From NCBI RefSeq assembly GCF_040939455.1, contig NC_134118.1, positions 77,834,680 through 77,898,679 of the forward strand: 64,000 nucleotides of DNA. The letters run 5' to 3'. Source of the stretch: Microcebus murinus. Taxonomy: Eukaryota > Chordata > Mammalia > Primates > Cheirogaleidae. Positions within the stretch are counted from its first letter, which is position 1. Each line of letters opens with the position of its first letter. Positions 11,728 to 23,219 of the stretch are shown piece after piece. Under the pieces are notes generated by a model. The model did no database searches. It saw only the letters and a program-made list of their open reading frames with translations, and was not told the DNA's origin. The position numbers were made by a program, and so were the translations under genes.

Positions 11728-14700
11728 GTGGACACAGCCAGATCCGCACTGCGCCCTGCCTGCCCGTCTCCAGTGGGCGAGTGGACACAGCCAGATCCGG
11801 ACTGCGCACTGCCTGCCCGTCTCCCGTGGGCGAGTGGACACAGCCAGATCCGCACTGCGCCCTGCCTGCCCGTCTCCCGTGGGTGAGTGGACACAGCCCG
11901 ATCCGCACTGCGCCCTGCCTGACCGTCTGCCGTGGGTGAGTGGACACAGCCAGATCCGCACTGCGCCCTGCCTGCCGTCTCCCGTGGGTGAGTGGACACA
12001 GCCAGATCCGCACTGCGCCCTGCCTGACCGTCTGCCGTGGGTGTGTGGACACAGCCAGATCCGCACTGCGCCCTGCCTGCCCGTCTCCCGTGGGTGAGTG
12101 GAAACAGCCAGATCCGCACTTCGCCTTGCCTGCCCGTCTCCCGTCAGTGAGTGGACACAGCCAGATCCGCACTGCGCCCTGCCTGCCCGTCTCCCGTTGG
12201 CGAGTGGACACAGCCAGATCCGCACTGCGCCCTGCCTGCCGGTCTCCCGTGGGTGAGTGGACACAGCCAGATCCGAACTGCGCCCTGCCTGCCCGTCTGC
12301 CGTGGGCGAGTGGACACAGCCAGATCCGCACTGCGCCCTGCCTGACCGTCTGCCGTGGGAGAGTGAACACAGCCAGATCCACACTGCGCCCTGCCTGACC
12401 GTATGCCGTGGGCGAGTGGACACAGCCAGATCCGCACTGCGCCCTGCCTGACCGTCTGCCGTGGGTGAGTGGACACAGCCAGATCCACACTGCGCCCTGC
12501 CTGCCCCTCTGCCGTGGGCGAGTGGACACAGCCAGATCCACACTGCGCCCTGCCTGTCCGTCTGCCGTGGGCGAGTGGACACAGCCAGATCCGCACTGCG
12601 CCCTACCTGACCGTCTGCCGTGGGTGAGTGGACACAGCCAGATCCGCACTGCGCCCTGCCTGACCGCCTGCCGTGGGTGAGTGGACACAGCCAGATCCGC
12701 ACTGCGCCCTGCCTGCCCGTCTCCCGTGGGCGAGTGGACACAGCCAGATCCGCACTGCGCCCTGCCTGCCCTTCTGCCGTGGGTGAGTGGACACAGCCAG
12801 ATCCGCACTGCGCCCTGCCTGCCCGTCTCCCGTCGGTGAGTGGACACAGCCAGATCCGCACTGCGCCCTGCCTGCCCGTCTCCCGTGGGTGAGTGGACAC
12901 AGCCAGATCCGCACTGCGCCTTGCCTGCCCGTCTCCCGTGGGCGAGTGGACACTGCCAGATCCGCACTGCGCCCTGCCTGACCGTCTCCCGTAGGTGAGT
13001 GGACACAGCCAGATCCGCACTGCGCGCTGCCTGCCCGTCTCCCGTGGGCGAGTGGACACAGCCAGATCCGCACTGCACCCTGCCTGCCCGTCTGTCTTGG
13101 GCGAGTGGACACAGCTAGATCCGCACTGCGCCCTGCCTGACCGTCTGCCGTCGGTGAGTAGACACAGCCAGATCCGCACTGCGCCCTGCCTGCCCATCTG
13201 CCATGGGCGAGTGGACACAGCCAGATCCGCACTGCGCACTGCCTGACCGTATGCAGTGGGTGAGTGGACACAGCCAGATCCGCACTGCGCCCTGCCTGAC
13301 CAACTGCCGTGGGTGAGTGGACACAGCCAGATCCGCACTGCGCCCTGCCTGACCGTCAGACGTGGGTGAGTGGACACAGCCAGATCCACACTGCGCCCTG
13401 CCTGCCCGTCTGCGTGGGCGAGTGGACACAGCCAGATCCGCACTGCGCCCTGCCTGACCGTCTGCCGTGGGTGAGTGGACACAGCCAGATCAGCACTGCG
13501 CCCTGCCTGACCGCCTGCCGTGGGTGAGTGGACACAGCCAGATCCGCACTGTGCCCTGCCTGCCCGTCTCCCGTGGGCGAGTGGACACAGCCAGATCCGC
13601 ACTGCGCCCTGTCTGCCCTTCTGCCGTGGGTGAGTGGACACAGCCAGATCCGCACTGAGCCCTGCCTGCCCGTCTCCCGTCGGTGAGTGGACACAGCCAG
13701 ATCCGCACTGCGCCCTGCCTGCCCGTCTCCCGTGGGCGAGTGGACACTGCCAGATCCGCACTGCGCCCTGCCTGACCGTCTCCCGTAGGTGAGTGGACAC
13801 AGCCAGATCCGCACTGCGCCCTACCTGCCCGTCTCCCGTGGGTGAGTGTACACAGCCAGATCCGCACTGCACCCTGCCTGACCGTCCTTCGTGGATCAGT
13901 GGACACCGCCAGATCCGCACTGCGCCCTGCCTGCCCGTCTCCCGTGGGTGAGTGGACACAGCCAGATCCGCACTGCGCCCTGCCTGCCCGTCTCCCGTCA
14001 GTGAGTGGACACAGCCAGATCCGCACTGCGCCATGCCTGCCCGTCTGCCGTGGGTGAGTGGACACAACCAGATCCGCACTGCGCCCTGCCTGACCGTCTG
14101 CTGTGGGTGAGTGGACACAGCCAGATCCGCACTGCGCCCTGCCTGACCGCCTGCCGTGGGTGAGTGGACATAGCCAGATCCGCACTGCGCCCTGCCTGCC
14201 CGTCTCCCGGGGTGAGTGGACACAGCCAGATCCGCACTGCGCCCTGCCTGCCCTTCTGCCGTGGGTGAGTGGACACCGCCAGATCCGCACTGCGCCCTGC
14301 CTGACCGTCTGAAGTCGGTGAGTGGACACAGCCAGATCCGCACTGCGCCCTGCCTGCCCGTCTGCCGTGGGCGAGTGGACATAGCCCGATCCGCACTGCG
14401 CCATGCCTGACCGTCTGCCGTGGGTGAGTGGACACAGCCAGATCCGCACTGCGCCCTGCCTGCCCGTCTGCCGTGGGCGAGTGGACACTGCCAGATCCGC
14501 ACTGCGCCCTGCCTGACGGTCTGCCGTGGGTGAGTAGACACAGCCAGATCCACACTGCGCCCTGCCTGCCCCTCTGCAGTGGGCGAGTGGACACAGCCAG
14601 ATCCGCACTGCGCCCTTCCTGACCGTCTCCCGTGGGTGAGTGGACACAGCCAGATCCGCACTGCGCCCTGCCTGCCCGTCTCCCGTGGGCGAGTGGACAC

Positions 14701-16992
14701 AGCCAGATCCGCACTGCGCCCTGCCTGCCCTTCTGCCGTGGGTGAGTGGACACAGCCAGATCCGCACTGCGCCCTGCCTGCCCGTCTGCCGTGGGCGAGT
14801 GGACACAGCCAGATCCGCACTGCGCCCTGCCTGCCGTCTCCCGTGGGTGAGTGGACACAGCCAAATCCGCACTTCGCCTTGCCTGCCCGTCTCCCGTCTG
14901 TGAGTGGACACAGCCAGATCCGCACTGCGCCCTGCCTGCCCGTCTCCCGTTGGCGAGTGGACACAGCCAGATCCGCACTGCGCCCTGCCTGCCGGTCTCC
15001 CGTGGGTGAGTGGACACAGCCAGATCCGAACTGCGCCCTGCCTGCCCGTCTGCCGTGGGCGAGTGGACACAGCAAGATCCGCACTGCGCCATGCCTGACC
15101 GTCTGCCGTGGGAGAGTGAACACAGCCAGATCCACACTGCGCCCTGCCTGCCCGTCTACCGTGGGTGAGTGGACACAGCCAGATCCGCACTGCGCGCTAC
15201 ATGCCCGTCTCCCGTGGGCGAGTGGAAACAGCCAGATCTGCTTTGCGCGCTGCCTGCCCGTCTGTCGTGGGCGAGTGGACACAGCCATATCCGCACTGCG
15301 CACTGCCTGCCCGTCTGCCGTGGGTGAGTGGACACAGCCAGATCCACACTGCGCCCTGCCTGCCCGTCTGCCGTGGGTGAGTGGACACAGCCAGATCCGC
15401 ACTGCGCCCTGCCTGACCCTCTCCCGTGAGTGAGTGGACACAGCCAGATCGGCACTGCGCCCTGCCTGCCCGTCTCCCGTGGGTGAGTGGACAGAGACAG
15501 ATCCGCACTGCGCGCTGCCTGCCCGTCTCCCGTGGGCGAGTGGACACAGCCAGATCCGCACTGCGCGCTGCCTGCCCGTCTGCCGTGGGTGAGTGGACAG
15601 AGCCCGATCCGCACTGCGCCCTGCCTGACCGTCTGCCGTGGGTGAGTGGACACAGCCAGATCCACACTGCGCCCTACCTGCCCGTCTGCCGTGCGTGAGT
15701 GGACACAGCCAGATCCGCACTGCTCCCTGCCTGAGAGTCTCCCGTGGGTGAGTGGACACAGCCAGATCTGCACTGAGCCCTACCTGCCCGTCTCCCGTGG
15801 GTGAGTGGACACAGCCAGATACGCACTGCACCCTGCCTGACCGTCCTTCGTGGGTGAGTGGACACCGCCAGATCCGCACTGCGCCCTGCCTGCCCATCTG
15901 CCGTGTGCGAGTGGACACAGCCAGATCCGCACTGCGCCCTGCCTGACCGTCTGCCGTCGGTGAGTGGACACAGCCAGATCCACACTGCGCCCTGCCTGCC
16001 CGTCTGCCGTGGGTGAGTGGACACAGCCAGATCCGCACTGCGCTCTGCCTGACCGTCTGCCGTGGGTGAGTGGACACAGCCAGATCCGCACTGCGCCCTG
16101 CCTGACCGCCTGCCGTGGGTGAGTGGACACAGCCAGATCCGCACTGCGCCCTGCCTGACCGTCTGCCGTGGGTGAGTGGACACAGCCAGATCCACACTGC
16201 GCCCTGCCTGCCCCTCTGCCGTGGGCGAGTGGACACAGCCAGATCCACACTGCGCCCTGCCTGTCCGTCTGCCGTGGGCGAGTGGACACAGCCAGATCCG
16301 CACTGCGCCCTACCTGACCGTCTGCCGTGGGTGAGTGGACACAACCAGATCCGCACTGCGCCCTGCCTGCCCGTCTCTCGGGGGCGAGTGGACACAGCCA
16401 GATCCGCACTGCGCCCTGCCTGCCCGTCTCCCGTGGGTGAGTGGACACAGCCAGATCCGCACTGCGCCCTGCCTGCCCGTCTCCCGTCAGTGAGTGGACA
16501 CAGCCAGATCCGCACTGCGCCCTGCCTGCCCGTCTCCCGTGGGTGAGTGGACACAGCCAGATCCGCACTGCGCGCTGCCTGCCCGTCTCCCGTGGGCGAG
16601 TGGACACAGCCAGATCCGCACTGCGCCCTGCCTGCCCGTCTGTCGTGGGCGAGTGGACACAGCCAGATTCGCACTGCGCCCTGCCTGACCGTCTGCCGTC
16701 GGTGAGTGGACACAGCCAGATCCACACTGCGCCCTGCCTGACCGCCTGCCGTGGGTGAGTGTACACAGCCAGATCCGCACTGCGCCCTGCCTGCCCGTCT
16801 CCCGTGGGTGCGTGGACACAGCCAGATCCACACTGCGCCCTGCCTGCCCGTCTGCCGTGGGCGAGTGGACACAGCCAGATCCGCACTGCGCCCTGCCTGA
16901 CCGTCTGCCGTGGGTGAGTGGACACAGCCAGATCCGCACTGCGCCCTGCCTGACCGCCTGTCGTGGGTGAGTGGACACAGCCAGATCTGCAC
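10858..16992 (-). other. Longest stop-free minus-strand stretch (2,044 codons), judged non-coding
   Basis: An open frame of 2,044 codons reads a degenerate 53-residue repeat rich in Arg, Gly, Cys and Ser. It is open only because the complement of the consensus unit has no stop codon in any frame. It ends at 10858 in the rare variant CCCTACC, whose complement supplies TAG. A sister stretch ends at the equivalent base 22350. One-base losses in units do not interrupt it, since all frames are open. No splice structure, start context, domain or codon-position bias supports a protein. I do not regard it as a gene. Confidence 0.85.
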
Positions 16993-18770
16993 TGCGCCCT
17001 ACCTGCCCGTCTCCCGTGGGTGAGTGGACACAGCCAGATCCGCACTGCACCCTGCCTGACCGTCCCTCGTGGGTGAGTGGACACCGCCAGATCCGCACTG
17101 CGCCCTGCCTGCCCATCTGCCGTGTGCGAGTGGACACAGCCAGATCCGCACTGCGCCCTGCCTGACCGTCTGCCGTCGGTGAGTGGACACAGCCAGATCC
17201 ACACTGCGCCCTGCCTGCCCGTCTGCCGTGGGCGAGTGGACACAGCCAGATCCGCACTGCGCACTGCCTGACCGTCTGCCGTGGGTGAGTGGACACAGCC
17301 AGATCCGCACTGCGCCCTGCCTGACCGCCTGCCGTGGGTGAGTGGACACAGCCAGATCCGCACTGCGCCCTGCCTGACCGTCTGCCGTGGGTGAGTGGAC
17401 ACAGCCAGATCCACACTGCGCCCTGCCTGCCCCTCTGCCGTGGGCGAGTGGACACAGCCAGATCCACACTGCGCCCTGCCTGTCCGTCTGCCGTGTGCGA
17501 GTGGACACAGCCAGATCCGCACTGCGCCCTGCCTGACCGTCTGCCGTCGGTGAGTGGACACAGCCAGATCCACACTGCGCCCTGCCTGCCCGTCTGCCGT
17601 GGGCGAGTGGACACAGCCAGATCCGCACTGCGCACTGCCTGACCGTCTGCCGTGGGTGAGTGGACACAGCCAGATCCGCACTGCGCCCTGCCTGACCGCC
17701 TGCCGTGGGTGAGTGGACACCGCCAGATCCGCACTGCGCCCTGCCTGACCGTCTGCCGTGGGTGAGTGGACACAGCCAGATCCACACTGCGCCCTGCCTG
17801 CCCCTCTGCCGTGGGCGAGTGGACAGAGCCAGATCCACATTGCGCCCTGCCTGTCCGTCTGTTGTGGGCGAGTGGACACAGCCAGATCCGCACTGCGCCC
17901 TACCTGACCGTCTGCCGTGGGTGAGTGGACACAGCCAGATCCGCACTGCGCCCTGCCTGACCGCCTGCCGTGGGTGAGTGGACACAGCCAGATCCGCACT
18001 GCGCCCTGCCTGCCCGTCTCACGTGGGCGAGTGGACACAGCCAGATCCGCACTGCGCCCTGCCTGCCCTTCTGCCGTGGGTGAGTGGACACAGCCAGATC
18101 CGCACTGCGCCCTGCCTGCCCGTGTCCCGTCGGTGAGTGGACACAGCCAGATCCGCACTGCGCCCTGCCTGCCCGTCTCCCGTGGGTGAGTGGACACAGC
18201 CAGATCCGCACTGCGCCGTGCCTGCCCGTCTCCCGTGGGCGAGTGGACACTGCCAGATCCGCACTGCGCCCTGCCTGACCGTCTCCCGTAGGTGAGTGGA
18301 CACAGCCAGATCCGCACTGCGCCTTGCCTGCCCGTCTCACGTGGGTGAGTGGACACAGCCTGATCCGCACTGCACCCTACCTGTCCGTCTGCCGTGGGTG
18401 AGTGGACACAGCCAGATCCGCACTGCACCCTGCCTGACCGTCCTTCGTGGGTGAGTGGACACCGCCAGATCCGCACTGCGCCCTGCCTGCCCGTCTCCCG
18501 TGGGTGAGTGGACACAGCCAGATCCGCACTGCGCCCTGCCTGCCCGTCTCCCGTGAGTGAGTGGACACAGCCAGATCCGCACTGCGCCCTGCCAGCCCGT
18601 CTCCCGTGGGTGAGTGGACACAGCCAGATCCGCACTGCGCGCTGCCTGCCCGTCTCCCGTGGGCGAGTGGACACAGCCAGATCCGCACTGCGCCCTGCCT
18701 GACCGTCTGCCGTCGGTGAGTAGACACAGCCAGATCCACACTGCGCCCTGCCTGCCCGTCTGCCATGGGC

Positions 18771-20253
18771 GAGTGGACACAGCCAGATCCGCACTGCGCA
18801 CTGCCTGACCGTCTGCCGTGGGTGAGTGGACACAGCCAGTTCCGCACTGCGCCCTGCTTGAACGTTAGCCGTCGGTGAGTGGACACAGCGAGATCCACAC
18901 TGCGCCCTGCCTGTCCGTCTGCCGTGGGCGAGTGGACACAGCCAGATCCGCACTGCGTCCTGCCTGACCGTCTGCCGTGGGTGAGTGGACACAGCCAGAT
19001 CAGCACTGCGCCCTGCCTGACCGCCTGCCGTGGGTGAGTGGACACAGCCAGATCCGCACTGCGCCCTGCCTGCCCGTCTCCCGTGGGCGAGTGGACACAG
19101 CCAGATCCGCACTGCGCCCTGCCTGCCCTTCTGCCGTGGGTGAGTGGACACAGCCAGATCCGCACTGAGCCCTGCCTGCCCGTCTCCCGTCGGTGAGTGG
19201 ACACAGCCAGATCCGCAATGCGCCCTGCCTGCCCGTCTCCCGTGGGTGAGTGGACACAGCCAGATCCGCAGTGCACCCTGCCTGACCGTCTCCCGTAGGT
19301 GAGTGGACACAGCCAGATCCGCACTGCGCCTTCCCTGCCCGTCTCACGTGGGTAAGTGGACACAGCCTGATCCGCACTGCACCCTACCTGTCCGTCTCCA
19401 GTGGGTGAGTGGACACAGCCAGATCCGCACTGCACCCTTCCTGACCGTCCTTCGTGGGTGAGTGGACACCGCCTGATCCGCACTGCGCCCTGCCTGCCCG
19501 TCTCCCGTGGGTGAGTGGACACAGCCAGATCCGCACTGCGCCCTGCCTGCCCGTCTCCCGTCAGTGAGTGGACACAGCCAGATCCGCACTGCGCCATGCC
19601 TGCCCGTCTGCCGTGGGCGAGTGGACACAAACAGATCCGCACTGCGCCCTGCCTGACCGTCTGCCGTGGGTGAGTGGACACAGCCAGATCCGCACTGCGC
19701 CCTGCCTGACCGCCTGCCGTGGGTGAGTGGACACAGCCAGATCCGCACTGCGCCCTGCCTGCCCGTCTCCCGGGGTGAGTGGACACAGCCAGATCCGCAC
19801 TGCGCCCTGCCTGCCCTTCTGCCGTGGGTGAGTGGACACCGCCAGATCCGCACTGCGCCCTGCCTGACCGTCTGCCGTCGGTGAGTGGACACAGCCAGAT
19901 CCGCACTGCGCCCTGCCTGCCTGTCTGCCGTGGGCGAGTGGACACAGCCCGATCCGCACTGCGCCCTGCCTGACCGTCTGCCGTGGGTGAGTGGACACAG
20001 CCAGATCCGCACTGCGCCCTGCCTGCCCGTCTGCCGTGGGCGAGTGGACACTGCCAGATCCGCACTGCGCCCTGCCTGACGGTCTGCCGTGGGTGAGGAG
20101 ACACAGCCAGATCCACACTGCGCCCTGCCTGCCCCTCTGCCGTGGGCGAGTGGACACAGCCAGATCCGCACTGCGCCCTTCCTGACCGTCTGCCGTGGGT
20201 GAGTGGACACAGCCAGATCCGCACTGCGCCCTGCCTGCCCGTCTCCCGTGGGC
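18771..20253 (+). repeat. 1,483-bp block, cycle 2 copy a
   Basis: Matches 8762-10244 at an offset of 10,009, including TGCTTGAACGTT near 18857 (GAACGTTT near 8850 in cycle 1). It is the first of three tandem copies in cycle 2. Confidence 0.85.
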
Positions 20254-21736
20254 GAGTGGACACAGCCAGATCCGCACTGCGCCCTGCCTGACCGTCTGCC
20301 GTGGGTGAGTGGACACAGCCAGTTCCGCACTGCGCCCTGCTTGACCGTTTGCCGTCGGTGAGTGGACACAGCGAGATCCACACTGCGCCCTGCCTGTCCG
20401 TCTGCCGTGGGCGAGTGGACACAGCCAGATCCGCACTGCGTCCTGCCTGACCGTCTGCCGTGGGTGAGTGGACACAGCCAGATCAGCACTGCGCCCTGCC
20501 TGACCGCCTGCCGTGGGTGAGTGGACACAGCCAGATCCGCACTGCGCCCTGCCTGCCCGTCTCCCGTGGGCGAGTGGACACAGCCAGATCCGCACTGCGC
20601 CTTGCCTGCCCTTCTGCCGTGGGTGAGTGGACACAGCCAGATCCGCACTGAGCCCTGCCTGCCCGTCTCCCGTCAGTGAGTGGACACAGCCAGATCCGCA
20701 CTGCGCCCTGCCTGCCCGTCTCCCGTGGGTGAGTGGACACAGCCAGATCCGCAGTGCACCCTGCCTGACCGTCTCCCGTAGGTGAGTGGACACAGCCAGA
20801 TCCGCACTGCGCCTTCCCTGCCCGTCTCACGTGGGTAAGTGGACACAGCCTGATCCTCACTGCACCCTACCTGTCCGTCTCCAGTGGGTGAGTGGACACA
20901 GCCAGATCCGCACTGCACCCTTCCTGACCGTCCTTCGTGGGTGAGTGGACACCGCCTGATCCGCACTGCGCCCTGCCTGCCCGTCTCCCGTGGGTGAGTG
21001 GACACAGCCAGATCCGCACTGCGCCCTGCCTGCCCGTCTCCCGTCAGTGAGTGGACACAGCCAGATCCGCACTGCGCCATGCCTGCCCGTCTGCCGTGGG
21101 CGAGTGGACACAAACAGATCCGCACTGCGCCCTGCCTGACCGTCTGCCGTGGGTGAGTGGACACAGCCAGATCCGCACTGCGCCCTGCCTGACCGCCTGC
21201 CGTGGGTGAGTGGACACAGCCAGATCCGCACTGCGCCCTGCCTGCCCGTCTCCCGGGGTGAGTGGACACAGCCAGATCCGCACTGCGCCCTGCCTGCCCT
21301 TCTGCCGTGGGTGAGTGGACACCGCCAGATCCGCACTGCGCCCTGCCTGACCGTCTGCCGTCGGTGAGTGGACACAGCCAGATCCGCACTGCGCCCTGCC
21401 TGCCTGTCTGCCGTGGGCGAGTGGACACAGCCCGATCCGCACTGCGCCCTGCCTGACCGTCTGCCGTGGGTGAGTGGACACAGCCAGATCCGCACTGCGC
21501 CCTGCCTGCCCGTCTGCCGTGGGCGAGTGGACACTGCCAGATCCGCACTGCGCCCTGCCTGACGGTCTGCCGTGGGTGAGGAGACACAGCCAGATCCACA
21601 CTGCGCCCTGCCTGCCCCTCTGCCGTGGGCGAGTGGACACAGCCAGATCCGCACTGCGCCCTTCCTGACCGTCTGCCGTGGGTGAGTGGACACAGCCAGA
21701 TCCGCACTGCGCCCTGCCTGCCCGTCTCCCGTGGGC
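20254..21736 (+). repeat. 1,483-bp block, cycle 2 copy b (extra copy)
   Basis: Every marker recurs at exactly 1,483 bp from copy a and again from copy c. This run therefore has three blocks where the corresponding run in cycle 1 has two. The extra block accounts for most of the length difference between the cycles. Confidence 0.86.
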
Positions 21737-23219
21737 GAGTGGACACAGCCAGATCCGCACTGCGCCCTGCCTGACCGTCTGCCGTGGGTGAGTGGACACA
21801 GCCAGTTCCGCACTGCGCCCTGCTTGACCGTTTGCCGTCGGTGAGTGGACACAGCGAGATCCACACTGCGCCCTGCCTGTCCGTCTGCCGTGGGCGAGTG
21901 GACACAGCCAGATCCGCACTGCGTCCTGCCTGACCGTCTGCCGTGGGTGAGTGGACACAGCCAGATCAGCACTGCGCCCTGCCTGACCGCCTGCCGTGGG
22001 TGAGTGGACACAGCCAGATCCGCACTGCGCCCTGCCTGCCCGTCTCCCGTGGGCGAGTGGACACAGCCAGATCCGCACTGCGCCTTGCCTGCCCTTCTGC
22101 CGTGGGTGAGTGGACACAGCCAGATCCGCACTGAGCCCTGCCTGCCCGTCTCCCGTCAGTGAGTGGACACAGCCAGATCCGCACTGCGCCCTGCCTGCCC
22201 GTCTCCCGTGGGTGAGTGGACACAGCCAGATCCGCAGTGCACCCTGCCTGACCGTCTCCCGTAGGTGAGTGGACACAGCCAGATCCGCACTGCGCCTTCC
22301 CTGCCCGTCTCACATGGGTAAGTGGACACAGCCTGATCCGCACTGCACCCTACCTGTCCGTCTCCCGTGGGTGAGTGGACACAGCCAGATCCGCACTGCA
22401 CCCTTCCTGACCGCCTTCGTGGGTGAGTGGACACCGCCTGATCCGCACTGCGCCCTGCCTGCCCGTCTCCCGTGGGTGAGTGGACACAGCCAAATCCGCA
22501 CTGCGCCCTGCCTGCCCGTCTCCCGTCAGTGAGTGGACACAGCCAGATCCGCACTGCGCCATGCCTGCCCGTCTGCCGTGGGCGAGTGGACACAACCAGA
22601 TCCGCACTGCGCCCTGCCTGACCGTCTGCCGTGGGTGAGTGGACACAGCCAGATCCGCACTGCGCCCTGCCTGACCGCCTGCCGTGGGTAGTGGACACAG
22701 CCAGATCCGCACTGCGCCCTGCCTGCCCGTCTCCCGGGGTGAGTGGACACAGCCAGATCCGCACTGCGCCCTGCCTGCCCTTCTGCCGTGGGTGAGTGGA
22801 CACCGCCAGATCCGCACTGCGCCCTGCCTGACCATCTGCCGTCGGTGAGTGGACACAGCCAGATCCGCACTGCGCCCTGCCTGCCCGTCTGCCGTGGGCG
22901 AGTGGACACAGCCCGATCCGCACTGCGCCCTGCCTGACCGTCTGCCGTGGGTGAGTGGACACAGCCAGATCCGCACTGCGCCCTGCCTGCCCGTCTGCCG
23001 TGGGCGAGTGGACACTGCCAGATCCGCACTGCGCCCTGCCTGACGGTCTGCCGTGGGTGAGTAGACACAGCCAGATCCACACTGCGCCCTGCCTGCCCCT
23101 CTGCCGTGGGCGAGTGGACACAGCCAGATCCGCACTGCGCCCTTCCTGACCGTCTGCCGTGGGTGAGTGGACACAGCCAGATCCACACTGCGCCCTGCCT
23201 GCCCGTCTCCCGTGGGCGA
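21737..23219 (+). repeat. 1,483-bp block, cycle 2/3 copy c
   Basis: Third tandem block. It carries the same private changes as 10245-11727 (CACATGGGTAAG near 22313, GACCGCCTTCG near 22410, GTAGTGG near 22687). The terminal block of each run is thus a specific subtype, and the expansion in cycle 2 was of the internal subtype. Confidence 0.83.

Larger units (their letters stand above)
11176..22667 (+). repeat. Higher-order repeat cycle 2 (about 217 units)
   Basis: This is the second copy of the 11-kb-scale unit, 11,492 bp long, which is 317 bp longer than cycle 1. The difference is accounted for: loss of one 954-bp duplicate and of a 211-bp segment, plus gain of one 1,483-bp block (1483 - 954 - 211 = 318, with a further single-base loss near 11975, where TGCCTGCCCGTC is TGCCTGCCGTC). 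The first 5.2 kb is also matched by cycle 3 at an offset of 11,492. Confidence 0.9.

Noticed and set aside
10858..16992. 2,044-codon minus-strand open frame (and similar ones, e.g. 22350-28325, 4606-8613, 15780-19310, 31632-35777) as giant repetitive proteins
   Set aside because: The frames are open because the unit complement lacks stops in every phase. Overlapping long frames exist at the same place, no domain is recognisable, and unit length is not a multiple of three.
10858..16992. C2H2 zinc-finger-like Cys/His spacing in the minus-strand translation
   Set aside because: The period is 53 residues, not 28, and the Cys-x3-Cys and His spacing does not match the finger pattern or its hydrophobic residues.
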